Source: Bombyx mori (Eukaryota > Arthropoda > Insecta > Lepidoptera > Bombycidae). From it: DNA of 64,000 nucleotides. The notes below the pieces were generated by a model. That model was not told the DNA's origin and did no database searches. It saw only the letters and a list, made by a program, of their open reading frames with translations. The position numbers were made by a program, and so were the translations under genes. The stretch spans positions 5,104,001 to 5,168,000 of the forward strand of contig NC_085133.1 in assembly GCF_030269925.1 (NCBI RefSeq), written 5' to 3'. This document shows positions 54,955 through 64,000 of this stretch, piece after piece; within the stretch, counting starts at the first letter, position 1, and every line of letters begins with the position of its first letter.

Positions 54955-55295
54955 CATGAATTGTTTGAGATGATTCCATCATCTCGTTTTTATCATCGCA
55001 CCGCCCGCCACCGGAGTAGAGTTCATCCATACTACCTGGAGCCACTGCGTTCATCCACAGTGCGGTTCCAGAGATCTTTTTTGCCTCGTACCATCCGGCT
55101 ATGGAATGAGCTCCCTCCACGGTGTTCCCCGAGCGCTATGACATGTCCTTCTTCAAACGAGGCTTGTGAAGAGTACTTAACGGTAGGCAGCGACTTGGCT
55201 CTGCCCCTGGCATTACTGAAGTCCATGGGCGACGGTAACCACTCACCATCAGGTGAGCCGTATGCTCGTCTGTCTACAAGGGCATTAAAAAATGT
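54955..55295 (+). repeat. BMC1/L1Bm-like LINE 3' fragment
   Basis: RT C-terminus (ELFEMIPSSRFYHRTARHRS), one deletion frameshift after WNELP, then GCCGTATGCTCGTCTGTC and a short A run. Confidence 0.75.
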
Positions 55296-55329
55296 AGGCC
55301 GTGAGCTCCTCTTCTAGAACAATTAATGC

Positions 55330-55985
55330 AATTAGTAATCATTTTTAGTAATTGCAAAGTAAGGTAGTTTGTTTACATTAGATTAATATCGATTAAGGTT
55401 TTATCGTTTAATGAAAAATTTGCAACGAAAATGCTTAACAATAGACACGTCATTTAGTATTAAGATATTATTATGATAATAGGTTTTGACGACTATCTGA
55501 ATTTTGATTTGTAAATTGTTGAATCAACAAAATTAAATTCAACCTTATTGCCTCTACATAAGAACGTGCGTTTGAATCCGACGAAGAATCTGTACGATAA
55601 ATAATAGAATACTTAATAATCTTTTGTTTAAGGTCGATTATTGAATACGAGGGCTAAAGTGATTTTTGTAATGTAACTTTAATTTACAGTATTTTACAGT
55701 TTGCCAGTAGCAATGGAGTGATAAACACGTTGTAAGAAATATAGTATTGCGGGCTGATTCCGAAGAATTTGTCTCTACAGTGAGTATAGTAATTAATTTG
55801 TGCCTGCACCATATACCTTAACAGTTCTTGTAAGAATATGTAGTAGTAGTAGTAGTAAGAAGATTATGTACTCGTTAATATCAGCATTTATCAGAGATAT
55901 ATTAAGCTGTATCTCGAAATAGATTATTCAAATTTTCTTAAAGAACGTGACAGCTTCATGTGAATAGTGAATAGTGATGCCGTCT
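55330..55985. other. AT-rich spacer with microsatellites
   Basis: Nothing coding seen. Short TAG repeats near 55842 and TTA repeats near 55991-56007. Confidence 0.4.
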
Positions 55986-55997
55986 TTTGTTATTATT

Positions 55998-56227
55998 ATT
56001 ATTATTATGTTTTATTGTTTAGATGGGTGGACGAGATCACAACCCACCTGGTGTTAAGTGGTTACTGGAGCCTATTGACATCTACAACGTAAATGCGCCA
56101 CCCAACTTGAGATATAAGTTCTAGGTCTCAGTATAGTTACAACGGCTGCCCCACCCTTCAAACCGAAACGCACTACTGCTTCACGGCAGATTTAGGCAGG
56201 GTGGTGGTACCTACCCGCGCGGACTCT
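55998..56227 (-). repeat. Bm1 SINE
   Basis: TTGTTTAGATGGGTGGACGA to CCTACCCGCGCGGACTC. Confidence 0.75.
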
Positions 56228-56257
56228 TAAGTTAAGTTAAGTTCTCTTTTCGCTTTT

Positions 56258-56495
56258 TTCACCGGTGCTAGGGCATATTGTGAGCACGGTACCAACGTCC
56301 TACCTGTTCCTATCGCGGAGCAATCACGCGTCCCAGTTTCACGGGTGGGAGAAATGTTACAGAGTTACTATTGAGACTTCGACTTAATTTCTCAAGAAGA
56401 TCGGCGGCATTCGAGTTATAGTTTCCTTGGACTCTGGTGAGCACTTAACACCAGGTGGACCGTGAGATCGCTCAACCCTGTGAGCTATAAAAATA
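56258..56495 (+). repeat. Bm1-related SINE
   Basis: The end GCACTTAACACCAGGTGGAC followed by CTATAAAAATA resembles the Bm1 tail. The 5' two-thirds differ, suggesting a sister family or composite. Confidence 0.4.
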
Positions 56496-56669
56496 TATAT
56501 CAATTGATTATTATCGAAAGGGATAATGTCCCTTTTAATCTTCGATGAAAATAGTCTAGGCTGTCTTCTTATTGACTATAATAATCAAAAGCTATGTAAA
56601 CGCTATTAAGTCGATATGTAAACTTAGAAAAAAATCATTCTATCAACTTTTTTCATAAAACAATTTTTC

Positions 56670-56845
56670 TCTCTTTCTTACCTATTCTATGGTAGCCTAA
56701 GCTATTCCAGCTTTGGGCAGACGGGGAGGTTACGGGCTTAACCTCAGAGAATTTGCCAACACCAGCCCTAACAAGAGCAGTGCTTCGCAAAATCGGAGTC
56801 GTGACCCACCGAGAAGATCCGGCAAGAAGCTCAGTGGACCTTTGA
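56670..56845 (-). repeat. Degenerate Jockey-like LINE 3' fragment
   Basis: CTAACAAGAGCAGTGCTTCG and GACCCACCGAGAAGATCCGG. Confidence 0.55.
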
Positions 56846-57039
56846 CCTTTTCTCTTTACACTGTTGTCTTGCCTGCTATAAATTTTACGCACGCTTTTTA
56901 CATTAACCCGAGTACTGATTAGGCATTCGAAGTTTTTGTGTTAACCCTAGTTTGGACTACTAAAATCTGCAGGAGATCTAATATAAAGCACAGAGAAAAT
57001 ATTAATTCAATAAAAATAATAATTGCGATCTAGTCCTTA

Positions 57040-57510
57040 GGTCTGTGGTCATTTTTCTACGGGGCACCGGTCTGAGGCGTCCTGATACGTGGCCACATTG
57101 CGACGTCCACGCAGGTCAGGACTCACCCTGGATACCACACCGTCTCCTTGGTGGTGGCGTGTGTGCTCGGGGCGCCACCCTTGGATCGATAGATCGGTCG
57201 TGGGATAAGAGCTGTCGCTGTCGACCTTTGTGGCATCGATCCACGGCAGTGACGCGTCCTGGAAGGTGATGCTCGACTTTTGCAAGTCCGCCTTCTCGCA
57301 GAAGGAGGCGGGGGAACGAAAGAGTGAAAGCTCTTCCCTTTCCGTACCGATCCGTCGCAGTCGTGAAAACCGCGCTATGCGCTACCAGCATTCTAGCCCA
57401 CTACTGAGGAGTAATATCATTGTTAACAGAGCGACCGGATGGCGGTGTATAACGTCTAGATCCGGCAGGCTGGTTCTGACCCAGTGGACCATACCCGGGA
57501 GTATGTAGGT
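57040..57510. other. GC-rich island of unknown origin
   Basis: About 470 bases markedly more GC-rich than the flanks, with overlapping short open frames on both strands and no recognised domain. It is probably a fragment of a mobile element not otherwise present in the window. Confidence 0.3.
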
Positions 57511-57857
57511 ATTGGCACTCGCATAGATAAGTGTCCAATGGCTCATTGCCGTCGGATTGCTCGTGGCATTATTAGATAGTCTTCCAGGTCACCAATAAAT
57601 ATTCATTATCTAGGGCCTACTTCATTGATCATCACATTATAAGGATGTAGTTTATATACATTATAAACATGTTACATCCTACATTAACTGCCACTGTAAC
57701 ATTTCATTTCCTCATTTTTCCACGGCTTTCTTCAAATAATTTGAAACCATTCTACATAATATACAGTAGTTTAGTCCTTAGAGAGTCAGTAGTTTTACCC
57801 CCACCACAGCTTTGTCTTATGATGCAAAGCAAATTATTTCTTACTACTAACTATTTT

Positions 57858-57966
57858 TTTTATTGCCCTTGTAGACAGACGAGCATACGGCCCACCTGAT
57901 GGTAAGTGGTTACCGTCACCCATGGACTTCAGCAATGCCAGGGGCAGAGCCAAGCCGCTGCCTAAT
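57858..57966 (-). repeat. BMC1/L1Bm-like LINE 3' end
   Basis: TTATTGCCCTTGTAGACAGA to CAGAGCCAAGCCGCTGCCTA. Confidence 0.7.
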
Positions 57967-57969
57967 AAC

Positions 57970-58940
57970 TACTGTGGATAGGTAGTCGGACAAGCTAAGT
58001 AATTGACAGAAACATTTCGTCAGCACCGACCTTGAAACGTGACTTTGAAATTTATATTGGAAAAAGGTTCTATGATAATAAAGCCTGTTATGTATATGGA
58101 TCGCGTTTCAATTTCAAAACTTCACACGAGACGTAGGTAACGTCCTTTCTAGTTCAATTTATTTTAACAAGCGTAATCTTGCATCTCGCATCTCTGTTTG
58201 CTCCAATTGTGTCTGTACACACACACGTCTTTACAAACAACATACATATGTATGTTTGCATGTTAGTCATTCTAGTTTGCATTGCTTTTCAACTGAATTA
58301 TTATTTGATTCCGAAAAAACTGTTCTCAGGTCACTGTATCAGGTCATTTGGTATATTGATAGTGTGTTATGCTAATGCGTGTGCAGTATTGTGGTTTGAT
58401 ATCGGCCGTGGCAGTTCATCGATTGTCGCGTATAGCAGACGCAGTTGGTAAATTATTTTCAATCGAATCTTTTTTCTGATCTTTACCATTTAAAATCCGG
58501 TTAGTAGGTTAGGACTAGCCACTAATGCAATTAAATATTTCCTTTTCTCAAGGTGAGTAACGGTTTCCGCTATGTGATGCCTATATATGGACAAGTATCT
58601 GTTACTGCTTATAATCATATGAACCATGAGTCGAAAAAAAATTACGTAATCGTGAAAATTGTCATTTATTATTTGAATAAGTATTGTCAAAGAAAAAAAA
58701 AAACAAATTTAATTTAAATTTAATCCTGTAACAAAACGTGATTACCGTATACACCTGTTATGTAAAACTGATAAGACAATGTCATTGCACCTGTGATATT
58801 TAACTGATAATTTGTAATAAATGATTAAATACTGACTAAATACTACTAATAATATTGTGTATGTAATCATTAGGTAAATGTGGGAAAAGTTCTGTTCTTA
58901 ATACCGTGATACCATAGGTATCACGAAGTTAAGAACAGAT
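57970..58940. other. AT-rich spacer
   Basis: No recognised gene or repeat. One short inverted repeat GATACCATAGGTATC lies near 58909-58923. Confidence 0.35.
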
Positions 58941-58944
58941 ATCA

Positions 58945-59344
58945 TCTATATATTAATACGTGAAGTAAAAATTTTGTATCCCTTTTTACGAAAATTGCGC
59001 GGACGGAGGAGTATGAAATTTTCCACACTTATAGAGAAAATAGAGAAGAAGTGCACAATGCTAATATATTTTTTAAATAATGCATAAAATATACATTAAA
59101 TCAATAAAGAAAACATTACACACACTACATACCATGTATTTGACGCACACACGCATGCATACCTACTATTTATTGTCAAACTTTTGTTCTTGACGTCTGT
59201 TGTCAAATTGAGATTAAATATTGTTTATAGTGTAGTCTTGGCGAAATTTGTGATTATAGAAGTATAAAATACAATCATAATAGTGTACAAACTTACAATT
59301 CCAATTAATTATAGTCGAATTTCGACTACTGCGGGACCCCCTAG
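58945..59344 (+). mobile_element. Short Helitron
   Basis: Begins A|TCTATATATTAATACG, ends with hairpin TAGTCGAATTTCGACTA, an 11-12 base spacer and CTAG|T. These are the terminal rules of Helitrons. It is homologous to 37909-38333 in the opposite orientation. No Rep/helicase gene is present. Confidence 0.75.
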
Positions 59345-59369
59345 TTATAATTAAACTGCCTCTACGGTA

Positions 59370-59560
59370 CTACCGTCTAATCGGCGACGAAAAGCAATCC
59401 CATTCATTTAGTTTCTCACCGGATCTTCTCAGTGGGTCGCGAATCCGATTCTATGGTAGATTCTGCGAAGCGCTGCTCTAGTCTAGCGTTAGTAAATTCT
59501 CTCTGGTTGAGCCCGTGAGCTCACCTACCCGTCCGGGCGTAAATGGAATAGCCTCTTAGT
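59370..59560 (+). repeat. Jockey-like LINE 3' fragment
   Basis: TCTTCTCAGTGGGTCGCGAA, GTAGATTCTGCGAAGCGCTG, GAGCTCACCTACCCG. Confidence 0.65.
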
Positions 59561-59562
59561 TT

Positions 59563-59770
59563 TTTTTATGATTGAAGGATTACTGGTGGCCTTGAGGCCT
59601 TTCCAGTTTCACTAGAACAGGTAGGCGAGCAAAGGCTCAGCCAGGAGGGGTGGGATTTGCTAACAGCTGCCCGAGTGCCTCCGAAGGAGACCTAACAACT
59701 CAAGAGCAGTTGCTTCGCGAATGAATCTACTACCGGGACGGAATCGCAGCCTTAGGCTACCAGGTAGCTA
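59563..59770 (-). repeat. Jockey-like LINE 3' fragment, other subfamily
   Basis: TTATGATTGAAGGATTACTG and GTGCCTCCGAAGGAGACCTA match the 3' UTR of 7141-8334 in reverse. It faces the preceding fragment. Confidence 0.7.
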
Positions 59771-60503
59771 ATAGGTAGAGAGGGAAAAAGCACCTTAGTC
59801 GTCCGTGGCAACCTAAAGCATAAAGTATTCGAAATGTGTGAAATAATAAATTGAAAATGATGAACTCGATATTAAACCTTAAAAGTAGTGTGATAAAGTC
59901 TACGGTCCGAAATCTGATGAAAACACAAAGAAATTTTCAATATTTCTGTCTTTTGTTTCTCACTTCACCTATTACCGGTGTCACTATTGAAGGCCGTTTG
60001 TTTTATTGCTGTCATCGATACAGTCTGACGGGATAGGCCAGACGTATTCACAAAACTCAATCGAGCTGTGTCCTTTTTACAATTACATACGTTTAATTGT
60101 TGGAATGCGCATAAAATCGAACCAGTCGTTATGCTATGTCCATTTAAAAATCTAACTAGTCTCACATAGATTATATTTGGGTTAGGAACTACAAATTTCG
60201 ATCTGTTGAGCTGTCAATACATTAATCAGCTAATTGATTTATTTATATCAAAGAGTTGTTTGATCATGTATGCGATTAACCTTATCATCTAATCAACACG
60301 ATTCATTTTAAATTTACCGTTTTTCACAAGACCGTTTTACTTGAAATCGTTTGAGTAAGGTAGATGTTCCTTTATTGTGTGATTACGTAGGTAGGCGTAG
60401 ATTCACTAGCTTCAGAAACAGTTGAAAGTTCATTGTCATTGCAAAAGAATTCTCTCATTTGGCGGCGTAATCAGATCAACTTTATTTTTAGTTAAAAAAT
60501 AAA

Positions 60504-63500
60504 ATGGCCATAGAAACAGAAACGTTTTTGGAGTACCTCGTAGTGGAATATCGATGGGTGATAGTAATATTGGCCCTGTTGCCTATGTCAGCGGCATGGA
60601 AGTTATGGTCGATAATCAGGAACTACGTTGTGTTCAAGATGAATAGTGCTCCAAAGATGCATGATGATAAAGTCAAAGAGGTTCAAAGACAGGTAAGGTT
60701 TTTTAAAATGCTTAATTAAAAAACGCTGTGGAACTTGGTATATGAGGTCGAAGTCGTTATTGTAGTCAATAACCCTCAATCAGAAATACATTATTGTTTT
60801 ACTGCAGAAATATATAGAGAGTACCAAGTTCAATTGGGTACACGTACACGAACAGTAACTACGACCTACAGCGCCAATTTATATGTAGGTCTAATTCTTA
60901 TAGTACGATGTTAATATTTCATCACAGCCAGGGACGTCTTAAACTAGAATGGGGCCCTTGGGCACACAAGAATTGAGGCCCTTTTGGAAAGTAAAAAAAG
61001 CGAATTATAATAACATTTTTTTACTGAGTATGACCATTTATCATCAAATACAGTATGATATAATATGTCATTAATGATATTAGAATGCTACTGGTTTTTT
61101 GATTACGATTTCGATAACGGTTTCTTTCGGGATTTCTGTTGAGCAAAATCTTCTTTTATAGGCATAGTATATGCCTTGTAAATACCTTCTGATTACTGAT
61201 TTGTGAAAAAAGTATAATGTGCCCGACAAAAATGTTTTGAGAATAAACGTGTGAGAGAAATTGTCGGTCTTTCGGGGCCCCCTGAGAATGAGGGCCTGGG
61301 CACGGGCCCCGTGTGCCCTTATGGTAAAGACGGTATTGATCACAGCTGTCTTTCGTGAATACCTACATGTTAGGTATGTATTTCTCTGTAATTACTGATA
61401 CATGGTGGCAGAATTCGGACATCGGCATAGTGGCATCTCTTGATATGACAAAATTATCTTATCCTTTAGGTCTTTATCCTTTAGGTCACGACGACTAGAA
61501 CAACAATTTTTTCACCAACCGGCTTTTTTAATTTAGATTTATCATAAATTCTGATGAAATTAAGGGCAGTAAGAGGCAATAAATGTTGTTGCTTTTATAA
61601 AACTATTAACTATGGTAATTACAGATAAAAGAATGGTTATCCGGGGACAAGTCGACTCATCTCTGCACAGCCCGGCCAACATGGCAAACAATGTCTTTTC
61701 GACACAGCATGTACAAGAGGACATTTACCAACATACAAATTAATCTAGTCGATGTCTTGGAGGTGGACAAAGAGAATATGGTGAGCGTTTCTTTTATTGG
61801 TAGGCTTTTTATTCACACGACTTTGAACCAACCCAAAAATTTAATAGTGACAAAATCAATAGAATGTACCTAATTAACTAATATTTTTATGGCTGGATAT
61901 ATGAGCTATACAATTTTAAATCATGTTTGTGTTTTATGACTTCGATCGAAGCCGTTCTATTTGCTCTCATCCGTAAACGATGTAACTCTGAAGTAGGTTC
62001 TTTTGTTTATTAATATTTACTATGTCTACGATATTATTTGGTGGTAGGACCTCTTGTGAGTCACCACGGGTAGGCACCACCACTCTGCCTATTTCTGCCG
62101 TGAAGCAGTAATGCAAAACGCATTGAGAGTGGGGCAGCCGTTGTAACTATACTGAGACCTTAGAACTCATATGTCAAGGTGGGTGGCTCCGGTAACCACT
62201 TAACCAGGTGGGCCGTGAGCTCGTCCAACCACCTAAGCACAAAAATAATTGTCTGTATAGATTTATAAATGAAAACTGACCGAGCTTATCTGGACATGAG
62301 ACTGAGCCACGCACTTCACTGTGCCACTGACCGACATAAGAGGCTACAAATTACAAAAAACGGTCACAGGCGGGCGCATCACGATGCTCAGCAATGAGCG
62401 ATCGACTGAAGGAGGAGGATATTAATATACCTCATTTTGTTTAATATTTCCAGACAGTCCGTTGCGAGCCTCTAGTGACGATGGGTCAGCTGTCCCGCAC
62501 ATTGGCGCCGCTAGGCTTGGCGCTGCCCGTTGTTCCAGAGTTAGACCAACTCACAGTCGGCGGCCTGGTGATGGGGACCGGCGTGGAGACAACATCGCAC
62601 GTCCACGGGCTTTTTCAGCATGTGTGCCTGGAGTACGAGCTGGTTCTCGCCGACGGCTCTGTCGTTAACTGTAGTAAGGTTTGTTCGAGACGACAGCCTC
62701 ATGCTCGTTTTTTTTTTCTTACCTGAGCTGATAGCCTTGACAGGCTATTTCAGCGTAACCTTAACTAGTAGGTGAGCTCACGGGGCTCAAACCTGACGAC
62801 GTTGCGTTTTATGTTACGAGCCCTAGCAAGAGCCGTGCTTCGCAGAATCTACCACCGGATCGAAAACGCGACCCACTGAGAAGATCCGGCGAGAAACTCA
62901 GTGGGTTGTCTCTGTGGGTTAATTTACTCGTGGAGCCCTTCGTCGCAAGCGACGGGTTCAACGAGAACGATGACCGGTGCTTGAGGTACCTAAAAGCACC
63001 GTTGAGGATCTGAAATGACATGTTTTGGGCGACGTCGACTGCTTTCCATTCTGTCCGCAGGATCGGGAATGTAGTTACCAGCGACCACGATGAGAGGGTT
63101 CTCGTGTCGTGCCGCTTTGTCGAAGTGGCGCATCCGCACCGTCTGTAGATACTTACTGATGGAATGCTCGCATTGTTTCTTTATGCAATACAATTAAGAA
63201 TTTGACTTCACGTTTCAAACCGGATGGAGCCTTCATGATGTGATTTTTTCGGTATCCATTTAACACACAGCGGCTTGGCTCGGTAGGCAGCGGCTTGGCT
63301 CTGCCCCTAGCATTGCTGAAGTCCATGGGCGACGCTAACCACTCACCATCAGTTGAGCCGTATGCTCGTCGGTCCACAAGGGCAACGAAAAAAAACTTGG
63401 AAGTATATGCTCAAAAATTATCCTAACTAAGGCATATACTTATTTCTATTTTAGGACGAAAACGCTGATCTATTTTACGCTGTTCCGTGGTCTTACGGCA

Positions 63501-63549
63501 CCCTTGGATTTCTGACTTCAGTTGTGATCAAAGTTATTCCGGCTAAGAA
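60504..63549 (+). CDS. DHCR24: DHCR24, delta(24)-sterol reductase (3' partial)
   Basis: Exons 60504-60692, 61625-61780, 62454-62678 and 63455-63549 join in frame to about 221 residues; the gene continues past the window. The start has a membrane anchor (about residues 17-30, [16 protein letters not shown]). Exon 2 gives [16 protein letters not shown] and [19 protein letters not shown]. Exon 3 gives the FAD-binding PCMH core, [33 protein letters not shown] and [20 protein letters not shown]. Exon 4 gives [16 protein letters not shown]. These match DHCR24 throughout. The enzyme reduces the sterol side-chain C24 double bond with NADPH/FAD at the ER. Insects cannot make sterols de novo, so here it should serve phytosterol dealkylation to cholesterol. 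Exons 5 onward, with the C-terminal half, are unseen. Confidence 0.93.
60929..61338. mobile_element. hAT-type MITE
   Basis: Perfect 8-bp duplication ATCACAGC at 60921-60928 and 61339-61346. The ends CAGGGACGTCTT and AAGACGGTATTG are related inverted repeats, with further GGGCCC/GGGCAC blocks near both ends. No transposase. It is in DHCR24 intron 1. Confidence 0.7.
62038..62245 (+). repeat. Bm1 SINE with internal deletion
   Basis: GTGGTAGGACCTCTTGTGAG through CCACCTAAGCACAAAAATAA. It lacks the segment around GCGCATTTACGTTG. It is in DHCR24 intron 2. Confidence 0.75.
62705..63178 (-). repeat. Jockey-like LINE 3' fragment with ORF2 end
   Basis: T-run, 3' UTR, then the ORF2 tail in reverse ([20 protein letters not shown] and [11 protein letters not shown]). 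It has a small deletion near 63000. It is in DHCR24 intron 3. Confidence 0.75.
63275..63392 (+). repeat. BMC1/L1Bm-like LINE 3' end
   Basis: GGTAGGCAGCGGCTTGGCTC to GTATGCTCGTCGGTCCACAA and a short A run. It is 60 bp before DHCR24 exon 4. Confidence 0.7.
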
Positions 63550-63727
63550 GTAAGTTCCTCTTCTACCTGCTATGATGTTAAATGTTCTGTTAAAGGTGCT
63601 TATAGTTAAGTGACTATAGATATCAACGTGACTGCCACTGTCCATTCTGAGAAATAAGGTTAAATTATCATTGTATTAGGTTGATTATAACTTTAGCATC
63701 ATTTTTTTAAATATCTTCTGAATATTG

Positions 63728-64000
63728 TTACGCGCTGGGGCTCGGGATAAATAAAACTTCCACCGAAGTACAAATTAAAACTCTATTTAACATTTGGTAC
63801 ACTTACAGAACACTTTACAATTTGTAATTCGCTTCTTCAGCTTCGCTTCGAGTAGATCCGATAACTAACTGCTTTCGTGTCATCTCTGCAACACTTCTAT
63901 AGTCGACACGACGTCACCTCTATAATTATCGAGAACATTCCTGATAGGTCGAGTAGTTTCGATATATGTTTCCGCTATTTGATAATAGATGGCGTTGCAC
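63728..64000. other. Possible LTR or other repeat start
   Basis: The composition changes at TGTTACGCGCTGGGGCTCGG, with an AATAAA soon after. This could be a solo LTR edge, but the other end is outside the window. Confidence 0.2.

Overview
The window reads as nuclear DNA of a lepidopteran, most likely the silkworm Bombyx mori or its close relative B. mandarina. The basis is multi-exon genes with GT/AG introns, at least twelve copies of a short retroposon that I recognise as the silkworm Bm1 SINE, many 3' tails of one Jockey-like LINE family, and a truncated 5S rRNA that fits insect 5S. No database was searched.

Host genes. (1) 1-3556 (+): the last six coding exons of a BCL9/Legless-like Wnt co-activator. 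(2) 26859-43020 (+): a complete 16-exon CNOT4 gene (RING, RRM, CCCH finger) encoding 883 residues. (3) 46213-45008 (-): a two-exon carbonyl-reductase-type short-chain dehydrogenase. (4) 51247-51663 (+): an intronless small heat shock protein. (5) 60504 to beyond the window end (+): the first four exons of DHCR24, the delta24-sterol reductase.

Mobile DNA makes up most of the rest. The largest object is a 14.2-kb composite at 6968-21158. Its termini, its internal complementary region at 12661-12764 and its RT, RNase H and tyrosine-recombinase remnants identify a DIRS-type retroelement. It has 1.5-kb inverted arms, a tandem array built from the RT catalytic motif, and three Jockey-like LINEs next to copies of one 13-base site. 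A second notable object is a 5S rRNA/LINE chimera at 46768-49150. Matching target-site duplications suggest it was inserted in one event, and it was later split by another LINE.

Smaller elements include a Harbinger-type element with a MADF fragment (5625-6261), short Helitrons (four with both ends visible and one truncated), a hAT MITE (60929-61338), a TA-flanked MITE (31225-31541), a GC-rich retroelement with a 12-bp duplication (23174-23583), and further TIR elements. Many lie in CNOT4 or DHCR24 introns, several within 60 bp of a splice acceptor.

The genes share no evident pathway: Wnt transcription, mRNA decay/ubiquitination, carbonyl reduction, chaperoning and sterol metabolism. The AT-rich stretches 3660-5600, 24000-26800, 55330-55980 and 57970-58940 hold nothing I can assign apart from UTR, microsatellite or short tandem repeat sequence.
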